Positions 25,835 to 35,081 of a DNA stretch of 64,000 bases are shown here, one piece after another (the first letter of the stretch is position 1; every line of letters begins with the position of its first letter). The translations under genes were made by a program, and so were the position numbers. Source of the DNA: Spirosoma sp. KCTC 42546 (GTDB lineage Bacteria; Bacteroidota; Bacteroidia; Cytophagales; Spirosomataceae). The notes under the pieces are model-generated. The model worked only from the letters and a program-made list of their open reading frames with translations. It searched no databases and was not told where the DNA came from. The DNA lies in NCBI RefSeq assembly GCF_006965485.1, contig NZ_CP041360.1:248001-312000 (forward strand), in the 5' to 3' direction.

Positions 25835-27073
25835 ATGCATATAAGGTATACATTAAGTATTATTATTTCGATAATTATCTCGCACCTTTCTCCATTCGTT
25901 TATAGCCAGGACAACTTATTTCAAAAACTAGAGCAACGAGTCTATATACTTAATAACCAATTGAAATATAATGAATCACAAGCTTTACTACTACCTGTTT
26001 TACAGAGCAAGACGTTCAATGCCAGTGAAAAATATCAGGCGGCTATTCTACTTTCCTATACCTACAAGCGTGTATTTGACTACCAGTCTACGCTGAAATT
26101 TCTGGAAATGGCGCGAAAATTCGCGCAAGAAACTACCCCAAAAGATCAGTATCTAGCGTCAATTGAAGCCGAAGAAGCTTTTGTGTATTTCGATACGCAT
26201 GATTACGATAAGGCTGACCAGCTCACAGCACTGCTAGAAAAGTCTGGATTTAAGCACATTAGTCTGGAAAATAAATCAAAGTTGATCATGCAGCGCGGCT
26301 ACCTACTTTTTCTTGACAAGAAATATGTGGAAGCTGAAGCGATTTACGATCAAGCCATTCAGCAGATGAAGCTATCGACACCCTGCCATTTGCCTATGGC
26401 CCTTGTCAAAAAAATGCAGCTCTATAATGCGATGAATCGGCTCGATTTGTTGCAGGATGCCTTGAAACAATCGACCTTCTACGCAGATTCCTGTCATATC
26501 ATTAAATACCATCTTTATACATACGAAGAGCTGCTGCACATTTACGAAAGCCGAAACGATTTTATCCATCTGGCTGAGACCCAAAAAAAAGTAGATAGTC
26601 TGAATACCATCTACGCCAAAGAGGTCAATATTTCTTCGCTACATAATCAGAAAGAGAATATTCTGTTAGGCGAAAAAGATGAACAACTAAAGCAGGAACA
26701 CACAAGTCGGGGATTTCTTATAATAACCCTGGTGTGTATACTCGCAATCGCTCTTGTTTTATTCATCTGGCTAATCCTGTACAAACGGAAGGTCGAGGTG
26801 GAGTTTCTGCGTATGAAAGCTGAGTTGGAATACTATCTGGCTACCAATAAAGAGGCTACGCCCACTAAAACGCCAGCGGAAAAGAAAGAGTTAAGCAATC
26901 TATCGGAACGGCAACTGGAAGTACTGAACTGTATGGCATCAGGTATGTCGAACAAACAAATAGCCAACAAACTCTTCATTTCCGAAAACACAGTAAAATA
27001 CCACATTAAAAATATCTACCAGCTTCTGGAAATCAATGACCGGAAAGATTTTCTGGTTAACATACGGAAATAG
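25835..27073 (+). CDS. membrane-bound LuxR-type regulator with TPR-like sensor
   Basis: A 412-residue protein from the ATG at 25835. A signal or anchor segment lies at the N terminus and helical TPR-like repeats fill about 25-280. A membrane span lies near 291-313 (GFLIITLVCILAIALVLF). A short coiled region follows, then a C-terminal LuxR helix-turn-helix: LSERQLEVLNCMASGMSNKQ, then the recognition helix SENTVKYHIKNIY. This architecture, periplasmic repeats with a cytoplasmic HTH, is common in Bacteroidota. Target genes are unknown. A hairpin terminator follows 54 bases downstream. Confidence 0.9.
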   Translation: MHIRYTLSIIISIIISHLSPFVYSQDNLFQKLEQRVYILNNQLKYNESQALLLPVLQSKTFNASEKYQAAILLSYTYKRVFDYQSTLKFLEMARKFAQETTPKDQYLASIEAEEAFVYFDTHDYDKADQLTALLEKSGFKHISLENKSKLIMQRGYLLFLDKKYVEAEAIYDQAIQQMKLSTPCHLPMALVKKMQLYNAMNRLDLLQDALKQSTFYADSCHIIKYHLYTYEELLHIYESRNDFIHLAETQKKVDSLNTIYAKEVNISSLHNQKENILLGEKDEQLKQEHTSRGFLIITLVCILAIALVLFIWLILYKRKVEVEFLRMKAELEYYLATNKEATPTKTPAEKKELSNLSERQLEVLNCMASGMSNKQIANKLFISENTVKYHIKNIYQLLEINDRKDFLVNIRK

Positions 27074-27127
27074 ACCGTATTACCTAAAAATTGCCTATTA
27101 ATTCGGTCTGTTTATTGGTTTTTGCTT

Positions 27128-27153
27128 AACAACTACCCATTCGGGTAGTTGTT
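27128..27153 (+). terminator. hairpin after the LuxR-type gene
   Basis: An 11-bp perfect stem (27128-27138 with 27143-27153, loop attc). Only a weak T-rich tail follows, so it could instead be a processing or stability hairpin. Confidence 0.6.
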
Positions 27154-27254
27154 ATTTAGACTAGACAGTATAGATTTGAGGAACTGCATACAAGTAATTC
27201 CTTTGTCTGTCGGCCTACATCACATTTGTGACCTTCTACTGACGAGTTGCTCAG

Positions 27255-27641
27255 GTGATGTATAACTTATCCTTAAACACTAGCTCTACCTTCTCCTGGC
27301 CAATGAACTCGGATAATCATTTTGGCTCACCAAATCCCGCCCTGAATTACCTTGAATTCACTAACTTGCTCGCGCAGTATAAACGGGCTGTTTATGAAAA
27401 GTGGCTTCCTATTCAACTTGTGGAGTTCCCCAGGGAAATTCATTTATCTAATTTAGGAATACCAGTCAATGAAGGTGCTGACCCTATAGGCGTAGAGTAG
27501 TTGGCCATCCATACGAATAGACTACCGGTTTCCATTAAACAGACTCCGTTGACGCCAAGCCGGATGCCCGTTCCCGTTAAAGCCTCATTAGTTACTTTTC
27601 AGGCACAACAGGCATTTTTTGGTAGTGATCGTTACCACTAG
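27255..27641 (+). pseudogene. interrupted small gene with an in-frame TAG
   Basis: The frame from the ATG at 27255 runs 81 codons to a TAG at 27498-27500, and the same frame then stays open for 46 more codons to TAG 27639-27641. Both halves have ordinary coding composition (LNYLEFTNLLAQYKRAVYEK; LAIHTNRLPVSIKQTPL). A single C-to-T change (CAG to TAG) would restore a 128-codon gene. Alternatives are a real 81-residue protein or suppression. No family is recognised. Confidence 0.45.
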
Positions 27642-27749
27642 GAGAAAACATAAATTTTTCTTCTAAAGAGCGTGTACTTTTATAGGTAGAGTCTCTACGA
27701 GAGAAATTTTTATTTTATATCTTCTATCGTTAACGCTCACGCTACCTAC

Positions 27750-28835
27750 ATGGAACGGTATCTATCTTTCTTGTTGATATTCATTGCATGGACGGCAGCG
27801 GCACAAATCCGAAATCCTGCCAACAAAGCCATTTATCTGGAAGATATTTCCTGGACGAAGGCCCGTGAACTCTTAACTCCTAACGCGGTCGTCGTTATTC
27901 CCCTGGGAGCGGGCTCTAAAGAACATGGTCCCCATTTGCCGTTAGCTACCGACTATCAACAAGCCGAAGGTTACGCTAAAGAAATAGCGCTACAACGAAA
28001 TGTTCTCATTGCACCCATTGTCAGTTATGGGTTTTATCCGGCTTTTCTGAAATATCCCGGCTCTACGAGTATCAATTTTGAAACAGCAACCGCTACCGTT
28101 GTTCAAATTGTACGAAGTTTAGCGTCCTACGGCCCCCGGCGGTTTTATATTGTTAATATAGGCGTCAGTACTACGCCAACCTTACTGATGGCAGCAAAAA
28201 CGCTGGCTGATGAAGGTATCCTACTTTATTATAGCCGCTACGATCGGCAAGGCTTTGTGCAGGCTGAACAGCCGTTTCGCACCCGAGCGTATAGTGGACA
28301 TGCCGATGAACTTGAATCGTCAAATTTGCTTAATCTGCGTCCCGACCTGGTAGATATGAGTAAGGCTGTGAATGACTCATCTATGAAAGGTAAATCGGGG
28401 GGCATAACCCCTGTAATGGTAGCGGGAGGGAACCTTAACACAAGTGGTATTAATGGTTATGCGGCCCTAGCTACAAAAGAAAAAGGCCGTAAAGGAATGG
28501 CCGCTTTTGCCAAAGAGCTTATTCGGGAGATTGACAGCGTGAGTACGTGCACTTTGCCGAAGGCTATCGACCGGACTGCTCTCTATGAGTCTTATATAGG
28601 CACTTATGTAGATAAAGCGGGAACTGAACTGGTAATTAGCCAAAAAGGCAATCGCTTGTTCTTCTTATGGAACAAGATAGACACAAGCAATTTCTTTCAT
28701 TTATACCAGGATGCTCCTGATTATTTCTCTTCCATGAATCTGAATGTATTGTTTGTTCGGAATGATCTGGGGCAGGTAACAAAAGCATGGTGTCAGTTTC
28801 GAGGGGCGTCTTTTTGGGTAACGAAGTCAAACTAA
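27750..28835 (+). CDS. exported creatininase-family protein
   Basis: A 361-residue protein with a signal peptide (MERYLSFLLIFIAWTAAA). The creatininase fold spans about 35-265. The metal-site segment is PLGAGSKEHGPHLPLATDYQ, with Glu, His and Asp in the family positions, and GHADELESS near 185 matches the family's second signature. The family hydrolyses amide-like bonds in cyclic or lactam substrates. The C-terminal 90 residues are an added domain of unknown type. It is followed 26 bases later by the Tat-type PLP lyase, suggesting one transcript. Confidence 0.85.
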   Translation: MERYLSFLLIFIAWTAAAQIRNPANKAIYLEDISWTKARELLTPNAVVVIPLGAGSKEHGPHLPLATDYQQAEGYAKEIALQRNVLIAPIVSYGFYPAFLKYPGSTSINFETATATVVQIVRSLASYGPRRFYIVNIGVSTTPTLLMAAKTLADEGILLYYSRYDRQGFVQAEQPFRTRAYSGHADELESSNLLNLRPDLVDMSKAVNDSSMKGKSGGITPVMVAGGNLNTSGINGYAALATKEKGRKGMAAFAKELIREIDSVSTCTLPKAIDRTALYESYIGTYVDKAGTELVISQKGNRLFFLWNKIDTSNFFHLYQDAPDYFSSMNLNVLFVRNDLGQVTKAWCQFRGASFWVTKSN

Positions 28836-28861
28836 CAGCCTGCTAAACGCCTTGTAAATTC

Positions 28862-30004
28862 ATGCGCAGAAAAGATTTTTTAAAAATAGGCGGTATGCTG
28901 GCCGCTACGGCTTCTCAGGCAAGTTTGTACGGTTCTCCGATTAGTAAGGCCAGCAAAGCTAATGCGCCTATCGACTTTATTCACGATGGCTTGTTGCTCT
29001 CACCTAAGGAGTATGCGAGCCTGTTGATGAAACTGGCCGATGAAGGGAAAATCAAGCCCGATTATTATTCCAATGGTGGCGTTGTAGAGGAGTTAGAAGC
29101 CAAATTTGCCAGCTTATTAGGGAAAGAATCAGCTGTTTTTATGCCAACCGGTACACTCGCCAATCATATTGCGATTCGCCAGTTAGCGGGCCAAAACCGC
29201 AGGGTGATTGTTCAGGAACAGAGTCATTTATATAACGATACCGGCGATTGTGCACAGACATTAAGTGGCCTTACCCTTATCCCCTTGGGGACTAATACGG
29301 TGGAATTTAGTCTGGATGACGTTGATAGTATCGTCAAGAAGACACAGGGGGGACGTGTGGCAACCCGAATTGGTGCTCTGTCGATCGAGTCGCCGGTACG
29401 ACGTCAAAAAGACCAGCTATTCAGTTTTGATAACGTTCGTCAGTTAACCGAATATGCAAAGAGTAAGGATATAAAAACGCATCTGGACGGAGCGCGATTG
29501 TTTGTTCAGCCCGTTCATACCAACGTATCGGTCATTCAGTACGGTGCGCCTTTTGATACAATCTATACATCGCTCTGGAAGTGTTTCAATGCGGCATCGG
29601 GGGCAGTGCTGGCTGGCTCAAAACGCTTTACAGAAAACTTATTTCATGAACGCCGGATGTTTGGTAGCGGATTGCCCAATGCCTGGGCATTTGCTGCCGT
29701 AGCCCTGTATTACGCAGACAGCTTTGCTGATGAGTATAAGCAAGCCTGGACAAAGGCACAACAGTTATTTACCCTGCTTCGAAAAGACGAACGATTCAGT
29801 ATCGCGCAGTTTGAGCATGGTTCTCACATCGTTGAGTTGACCTTAAAAAACGCCAACCCAACCCGTTTTAAAGAAGCGCTGGCTAAAACGAATCTTGAAC
29901 TGCCAGTTCCTATCAAGAATAGCTTTCTTTTAAAAGTCAATCCCTCGCTCAATCGGGAAACTCCTCAAAATCTTGCCAGCCGATTTTTGGCAGCCTTGAT
30001 TTAA
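28862..30004 (+). CDS. Tat-exported threonine aldolase-like PLP enzyme
   Basis: A 380-residue protein of the beta-eliminating lyase/threonine aldolase fold. The N terminus MRRKDFLKIGGMLAATASQA fits a twin-arginine signal (RRxFLK then a hydrophobic helix). The PLP Lys is Lys240 in SLWKCFNAASG, and the ligand region HLDGARLF is present. A folded cofactor enzyme exported by Tat is consistent. Substrate unknown; glycine plus an aldehyde is the family reaction. It pairs with the upstream exported creatininase, so the two may work on the same periplasmic compound. Confidence 0.85.
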   Translation: MRRKDFLKIGGMLAATASQASLYGSPISKASKANAPIDFIHDGLLLSPKEYASLLMKLADEGKIKPDYYSNGGVVEELEAKFASLLGKESAVFMPTGTLANHIAIRQLAGQNRRVIVQEQSHLYNDTGDCAQTLSGLTLIPLGTNTVEFSLDDVDSIVKKTQGGRVATRIGALSIESPVRRQKDQLFSFDNVRQLTEYAKSKDIKTHLDGARLFVQPVHTNVSVIQYGAPFDTIYTSLWKCFNAASGAVLAGSKRFTENLFHERRMFGSGLPNAWAFAAVALYYADSFADEYKQAWTKAQQLFTLLRKDERFSIAQFEHGSHIVELTLKNANPTRFKEALAKTNLELPVPIKNSFLLKVNPSLNRETPQNLASRFLAALI

Positions 30005-30142
30005 ACGTGGGGGCCGATACTAATGCATAACCCCCTGGTAGCTCTGCCATAAACCGGGATGACGGTTGGGCATTACAGTCAGGGGGTGTGCTAATTCGTT
30101 AGGTAATCTAAGGCCCATATTCAGCCGTTAGGACTATTCTTT

Positions 30143-33100
30143 TTAGTTACTGATTGTAAACGAGTAGCTTCCCGAACCTAAGGGAATACTGACCTGACCA
30201 TTCGCCTGACTGACGCCTTTCAATTGGGCAACGGGCTTTCCATTTTCGCTGATTTGGCTAAGGCTCCTGGCGGGTAGATAGAGAGTCGCCGTGGTGTTGG
30301 CCGGAAGCGTTGTTTTATAGGTCCAGTTCGTTCCATTCCATTTCCATTCACTGCTGATCCGTCCATAAATTGAATCGTAATACCCTTTGGCAAACGTCAT
30401 TTTATGGGTTGGGTCTGGCGTTGGTTTCAGGACGATCTCACTAAAGCCAGCCTTATTTGGATCTCGCTGAATACCTAAGGAATGGTTATACATCCAGGAG
30501 GCTACGGCACCAAACGAATAGTGGTTGAAGGAATTCATACTGTTGTTACCCCCAAATCCATTCTCAACGGTGTACGAATTCAGACGTTCCCAAATAGATG
30601 TTGCTCCATTTACTACTGAGTAAAGCCACGATGGATAATCCTGCTGCTGCAACAGCTTATATGCAGTAGCTGAACTGCTATTTTCTGACAGGGCATCGGT
30701 TATGGAAGCCGTACCGATAAAACCGGTCATCAATGAATAAGCGGGACGCTCAATTCCGCCATCATCTTTGTTTTTTCGCTCGATTGTCTCGTTCAAATAC
30801 CGGGCAGCAAACGGTTTATTTTCGTCATTGAACAAACCCAATGCCAGCGGAATAGCATAGGAAGCCTGGGTATCAATTAATTGACCCTTATCCGACTTTT
30901 GGGCGTTCTGCTGCTGATTAGGCGGACCCATAAAGCCCGTTTTTACGCCCGATTTAATCGTTTTGTGGGTGGTTTTGTCCACATAAATCTCGTTCCATGC
31001 AGTTTTTATTTCGTTTTGTCGTTTCACGAATTGAGCCGCATCATCAGGTTTACCCAGGATGGTTGCCACCTTACCCAGAATTTCCAGATCGTAGGCATAA
31101 TAAGCCATCCAGAACAACGTATTGTCATTTTTATTGCCTTCAGGACTTAGCCAGTCGCCTAGCGGGCCTTCATTCAGAATACCCGTTTCTTTCTCCACTT
31201 TTGTTTCTAAAAACTGGATATAGCGCTTCATGGCGTCGTAATGCTCTTTCAATAGCGCGACATCACCATATTGACGGTACGTTTCCCAGGCCACTACAAT
31301 CCCGGCACTTCCCCAAAGTGTACCCCCAAACCCACCACCCATCGGAGCAACATCCGTAAATCGCCCATTTTCAGCTTGCACATCCCGCATAGCCAGCAGA
31401 TGTCTACGCAGAAACAAATCGGCGTTGGTTAGGTAGGTTGCACTTTTGGAGAATACAGAAATATCCCCGCTCCAGCCCATGCGTTCGTTACGGGCGGGGG
31501 TATCGGTGGGAATGGACAGGAAGTTACTACGAAGCGACCAGGTAATGTTCTGCCACAGTTTATTGACTAACGCATTTGACGTTTCGTACTGTGATGATAA
31601 GGCCGTAATCGAGCTAATTACCAACCCTTTTACATCGGTTATTGGAATGGCTTTTTCAATGCCGGTTAGCTCCAGATACCGGTAGCCGTGAAAAGTGAAG
31701 TGAGGCTGTATGGTTTCGTCACCCCCTTTCAGAACATACATATCCTGGGTGAGGGCCGCCCGAATGTTTTCCATCATGACCATGCCCGTGTTGTCTTTGT
31801 ATTCCGCCAGATTGGGGTACTTCACTTCGGCATAACGCATTGTAATGACTTGTCCCTTTTTGCCGTTTTTGATCATAATCTGCGGAAATCCCACCATGTT
31901 TTGTCCCATGTCATAGACAAACACGTGGGGCCGAACTTCCTCCACCTTAAGGGCGGGCATGGTCTTGACCAGACTCGCGTTATTACCCATTTGCCCAACG
32001 AGTTTAAAGTCGGTATACGCTAACGTCGATTTCCGTCCCAGGAAGTCGGTAAAGGTTCCATTATAGGCAGTTCCTTCCAAAGGCACGTCAACCACGGGTT
32101 TCCAACTCGCGTCGTTATAGGTGGGTGATGTCCAGTTTTTGACCAATGCCTCTTTGGTGGCATCATACACTTCGCCCTGAAAAAACGAACCATATCGAAT
32201 AGGCCCATCGGTAAATAGCTTCCATTCTCCTGGATTGGACGTAACGATTTGCTCCGTTCCGTCCGTGTAGGTAATGACCATCTTACTCAGCAACGATTGG
32301 CGGTCACCGAAGTAATTCCAGCTTTCGCCACTATACGTGATATTGCCGCTCCACCAGCCTTCGCTCAGCCAGGCTCCCAGTGCATTCTTTTGCCCGGCTT
32401 TCACCGCACTGGTGATATCATAGGTTTGGTACATATGGTGCTTGTTGTACTGAGTCAAACCTGGGTTGAAGTAATCATTACTTACCCGGTTTCCATTCAG
32501 GTATAGTTCATAAATACCCCGTGCTGTTACATACAAGCGAGCTTTGGCGATGGGTTTAGCCTGTGTGGCGAAGGTGTTCCGAAGCATGGGAGCCGCATTT
32601 CGACTCGGGTTCGCAAGGACCAATGCGCCACCTTTAACTGTATACTGGCCATTCCCGACGGTTAAGTTGCCTGATTTAAAGACACCTGTATAAGGCTGAT
32701 TGTGCAGATTCTCGGAAAATAACGCATTGGATGGATACCGGAAATTTCTGATTTCTACCTGCGAAAAGTGAGCCGTTTGATTGGCGGGAACCTTAAACCC
32801 AATATCGGCTACCATCGGAAAGCTAATGAAGTTATTTCCACTGCCAACCGGATTAAGGTTGACCCCCCGAGGCCCGAAGCGGGATGGTGGTCCTTCGGTT
32901 TTTTCCTTGAGCTTATTGGTATCTTCCTTTCCGTCTACGAATAGCTCAACCAAGCCGAAATTACATTCGGCCGTTACCGTATGCTTCTCGTATTTAGTTG
33001 CATTGTTGATGAGCGTCTGAGGAATGTCGAGACTTTTGAATGGCACATCTGCTTTATCTGTTTTCGTGTAGCCAACCCGATACATATTGAGTTTGGCTAA

Positions 33101-33757
33101 GCCCGTTGGTGAATCATTGACCGCTGAAATATCTAGTTCAAATGCGATATAGCTCTGGTTTTGGCCATTTTCTACCCCCAGGATATTCAAATCTTTGGTC
33201 ATAAGCCTCCGGTCATTGCCCCCAAAAACAAAAGCAGCTTTGGTCGAGCTGGTTGCTTTATCCAGTTGAATACCAAATTGGAACTTGAATACCGACAGGT
33301 AATGCGAATAGAAAACCAAATCGTTATCGCCCCCACCAATCCACTTGGCTCCCGACCAAGCAGACATACCAGGATTCATCAACCCAGTTTCAAACCAGGA
33401 CGTATTGGTGGCCGTCTGTCCAGTATTATCCCAGACCGTTACTTTCCAACTGTAACGAGTGGTGGGTTGAAGCGAACTACCGGCATATTCTATACCATGT
33501 GAAATGCGTGAGTTTACTTTTTTTGAATCCCAGACGATCTGATTTTTGACATCGGTTACAACGATTTGCCAGGCTTTCTGGGAGTAGCCCCGTTTAGCAT
33601 CCAGCGCCTTCATTTGCCACGAAAAATGGGGATTGGTCTGATCAATCCCTAAAGGCATTGGCTGATAATCAACGGCCAGATTATCAATGGAAATGGCGGC
33701 AAAGGCATTGCCAAAGCATATGAGGAAGAGCAGAAACGGTAGGGTAAAGGCTTTCAT
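30143..33757 (-). CDS. exported alpha-L-rhamnosidase, GH78
   Basis: A 1204-residue glycosidase with a signal peptide (MKAFTLPFLLFLICFGNAFA). A fibronectin-like N domain is followed by an inserted sandwich domain (about 135-350), a rhamnosidase N module and the catalytic (alpha/alpha)6 barrel. The acid region TDTPARNERMGWSGD lies near 745-760, with the DxxxRxExxGWxGD pattern of GH78, and a C-terminal beta domain ends the protein. It removes terminal L-rhamnose from glycans. It is divergent from the Nudix-like regulator, with a palindrome between the two, suggesting rhamnose-linked regulation. Confidence 0.95.
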   Translation of the reverse strand: MKAFTLPFLLFLICFGNAFAAISIDNLAVDYQPMPLGIDQTNPHFSWQMKALDAKRGYSQKAWQIVVTDVKNQIVWDSKKVNSRISHGIEYAGSSLQPTTRYSWKVTVWDNTGQTATNTSWFETGLMNPGMSAWSGAKWIGGGDNDLVFYSHYLSVFKFQFGIQLDKATSSTKAAFVFGGNDRRLMTKDLNILGVENGQNQSYIAFELDISAVNDSPTGLAKLNMYRVGYTKTDKADVPFKSLDIPQTLINNATKYEKHTVTAECNFGLVELFVDGKEDTNKLKEKTEGPPSRFGPRGVNLNPVGSGNNFISFPMVADIGFKVPANQTAHFSQVEIRNFRYPSNALFSENLHNQPYTGVFKSGNLTVGNGQYTVKGGALVLANPSRNAAPMLRNTFATQAKPIAKARLYVTARGIYELYLNGNRVSNDYFNPGLTQYNKHHMYQTYDITSAVKAGQKNALGAWLSEGWWSGNITYSGESWNYFGDRQSLLSKMVITYTDGTEQIVTSNPGEWKLFTDGPIRYGSFFQGEVYDATKEALVKNWTSPTYNDASWKPVVDVPLEGTAYNGTFTDFLGRKSTLAYTDFKLVGQMGNNASLVKTMPALKVEEVRPHVFVYDMGQNMVGFPQIMIKNGKKGQVITMRYAEVKYPNLAEYKDNTGMVMMENIRAALTQDMYVLKGGDETIQPHFTFHGYRYLELTGIEKAIPITDVKGLVISSITALSSQYETSNALVNKLWQNITWSLRSNFLSIPTDTPARNERMGWSGDISVFSKSATYLTNADLFLRRHLLAMRDVQAENGRFTDVAPMGGGFGGTLWGSAGIVVAWETYRQYGDVALLKEHYDAMKRYIQFLETKVEKETGILNEGPLGDWLSPEGNKNDNTLFWMAYYAYDLEILGKVATILGKPDDAAQFVKRQNEIKTAWNEIYVDKTTHKTIKSGVKTGFMGPPNQQQNAQKSDKGQLIDTQASYAIPLALGLFNDENKPFAARYLNETIERKNKDDGGIERPAYSLMTGFIGTASITDALSENSSSATAYKLLQQQDYPSWLYSVVNGATSIWERLNSYTVENGFGGNNSMNSFNHYSFGAVASWMYNHSLGIQRDPNKAGFSEIVLKPTPDPTHKMTFAKGYYDSIYGRISSEWKWNGTNWTYKTTLPANTTATLYLPARSLSQISENGKPVAQLKGVSQANGQVSIPLGSGSYSFTISN

Positions 33758-33834
33758 GGTTATCTTGTTTCCCAGTAAAGGAAGTTGCCTACTTTCTTAA
33801 GACGATTTATATAGGCAGAGATTCCTAAATTCTA

Positions 33835-33861
33835 TTTTATCATTTTGATACAATGATAAAA
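33835..33861. promoter_or_regulatory. palindromic operator candidate between rhamnosidase and the NrtR-like gene
   Basis: A 10-bp perfect palindrome, TTTTATCATT (33835-33844) and AATGATAAAA (33852-33861), spacer 7. A second partial palindrome, gatttatcaaatc, lies at 33871-33883. Centred between divergent genes, it suits a dimeric regulator, most likely the neighbouring Nudix-type protein. Confidence 0.65.
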
Positions 33862-33966
33862 AAGGAACATGATTTATCAAATCTTTTATTGTACCATTTT
33901 TGCAGAACAAACGGCGTGAAGCGTTTTAGTCGTAAATAGAGAGTTTCGCTGTAAAATTTGCGTAGC

Positions 33967-34704
33967 ATGCTTCGTCAGAACGACCCTAGAGAAATAAGTC
34001 CTCAAGGAGAAGGGTTACTAAAAGGGATTGCCGTTGATCCGGTAATTTTTGGCTTTCATGAGGATCAGTTAAAAGTGCTGATTATTGAGCATACGAATAC
34101 GGGGTTATATGCCTTACCTGGAGGCTATATTCAGGAAACGGAAGATTTAGATGAGGCTGCTAAACGCATATTGACTATGCGGACGGGCTTGAGCAATGTC
34201 TACCTGGAACAATTTCACATCTTCGGCAAGTATGATCGCAATGATCCTGAGGTGGTAAAAAAAATCCTGATTGGCCAGGGATTCACGCCAACCGAAGGTC
34301 ATTGGAGCCTGAAGCGGTTTATTTCGGTTGGGTATTATGCCCTTGTTGATTATACCAAAACCAGGCTCACCACTGATCCAACAACAGGCAGTTGTGAGTG
34401 GTATGAATTTGATAAGATTCCGCCGTTAATTCTTGATCATCGGGCCATCATCGACAAAGCATTAGCTACCCTTCGGAATAATCTTGACCAGATGCTGATT
34501 GGGTTTAATCTGTTGCCTGCTCTTTTTACCATGTCGGAATTGCATACGTTGTACGAAACCATTCTGGGCAAAAAATTAGTCGGCCCTAACTTCCAGCGTA
34601 AGATGCTAAGTCTGGGAATTCTGGAACGGGTTGACAAGAAGAAAACCGGTAAAGCGCATAAATCTCCCTACTTGTATCGCTTCAAATCAGAAGGCTCATT
34701 ATAA
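33967..34704 (+). CDS. NrtR-like regulator with degenerate Nudix domain
   Basis: A 245-residue protein with an N-terminal Nudix fold and a C-terminal winged helix (about 165-235: FTMSELHTLYETILG, FQRKMLSLGILERV). The Nudix box keeps GGYIQETEDLDEAAKR but has lost the catalytic RE and EE residues (RI and MR instead), as in NrtR-type transcriptional sensors, which bind sugar or nucleotide-sugar ligands instead of hydrolysing. AraR of Bacteroides is a known sugar-responsive member. The divergent rhamnosidase and the palindrome suggest a rhamnose or glycan-sugar signal. The ATG at 33967 was chosen over an in-frame TTG 9 bases earlier. Confidence 0.85.
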   Translation: MLRQNDPREISPQGEGLLKGIAVDPVIFGFHEDQLKVLIIEHTNTGLYALPGGYIQETEDLDEAAKRILTMRTGLSNVYLEQFHIFGKYDRNDPEVVKKILIGQGFTPTEGHWSLKRFISVGYYALVDYTKTRLTTDPTTGSCEWYEFDKIPPLILDHRAIIDKALATLRNNLDQMLIGFNLLPALFTMSELHTLYETILGKKLVGPNFQRKMLSLGILERVDKKKTGKAHKSPYLYRFKSEGSL

Positions 34705-34710
34705 AGAGTT

Positions 34711-34757
34711 GGCTAACCCCAATACGTCGTTAGCGTGGGTTTGGGGAGGTTAGGCAG
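34711..34757. terminator. imperfect hairpin between convergent genes
   Basis: CTAACCCCAA (near 34713) can pair with TTGGGGAGGTTAG (near 34741), with a two-base bulge. It lies just after the NrtR-like stop and reaches the convergent Dabb gene end. No strong T-run, so low confidence. Confidence 0.35.
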
Positions 34758-35046
34758 ATAGCTCTTCGTAATCAATTTCCATAAAATCAGCCACGCCAGT
34801 TAGCCAGTTCTGCTGCACAAACTCGGTATGATCTGGATGATTTGTATACGCATCATAAAGTGCCTGAGTTGCAAATTTCATGGATAGGCCAAAATCAAAA
34901 TTGTTTTTAGGGCTGATTTGCTTTAGGCAGGCGAAGTTTAATACGCCTGGAATGGCGGCTAGTTTTCGGGCCTCCGCAAAGAAATTCTGCTCGTCAACAG
35001 AACCGTTTGGATAGTTTAACGAAAAAAAGACGGTATGAGTAATCAT
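34750..35046 (-). CDS. Dabb family (stress-responsive alpha/beta barrel) protein
   Basis: A 98-residue protein with the Dabb pattern: MITHTVFFSLNYP at the start, NFDFGLSMKFATQALYDAY and TNHPDHTEFV. The family forms dimeric ferredoxin-like barrels, found in sugar and polyketide metabolism. No catalytic residue is assigned. It is co-oriented with the next gene leftward in genomic order (35082-35789), 35 bases away, so they may share a transcript. Confidence 0.85.
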   Translation of the reverse strand: MITHTVFFSLNYPNGSVDEQNFFAEARKLAAIPGVLNFACLKQISPKNNFDFGLSMKFATQALYDAYTNHPDHTEFVQQNWLTGVADFMEIDYEELSA

Positions 35047-35081
35047 AGATGAACGGTCTTTAAGAGGTAGCTTTTAGGTGT

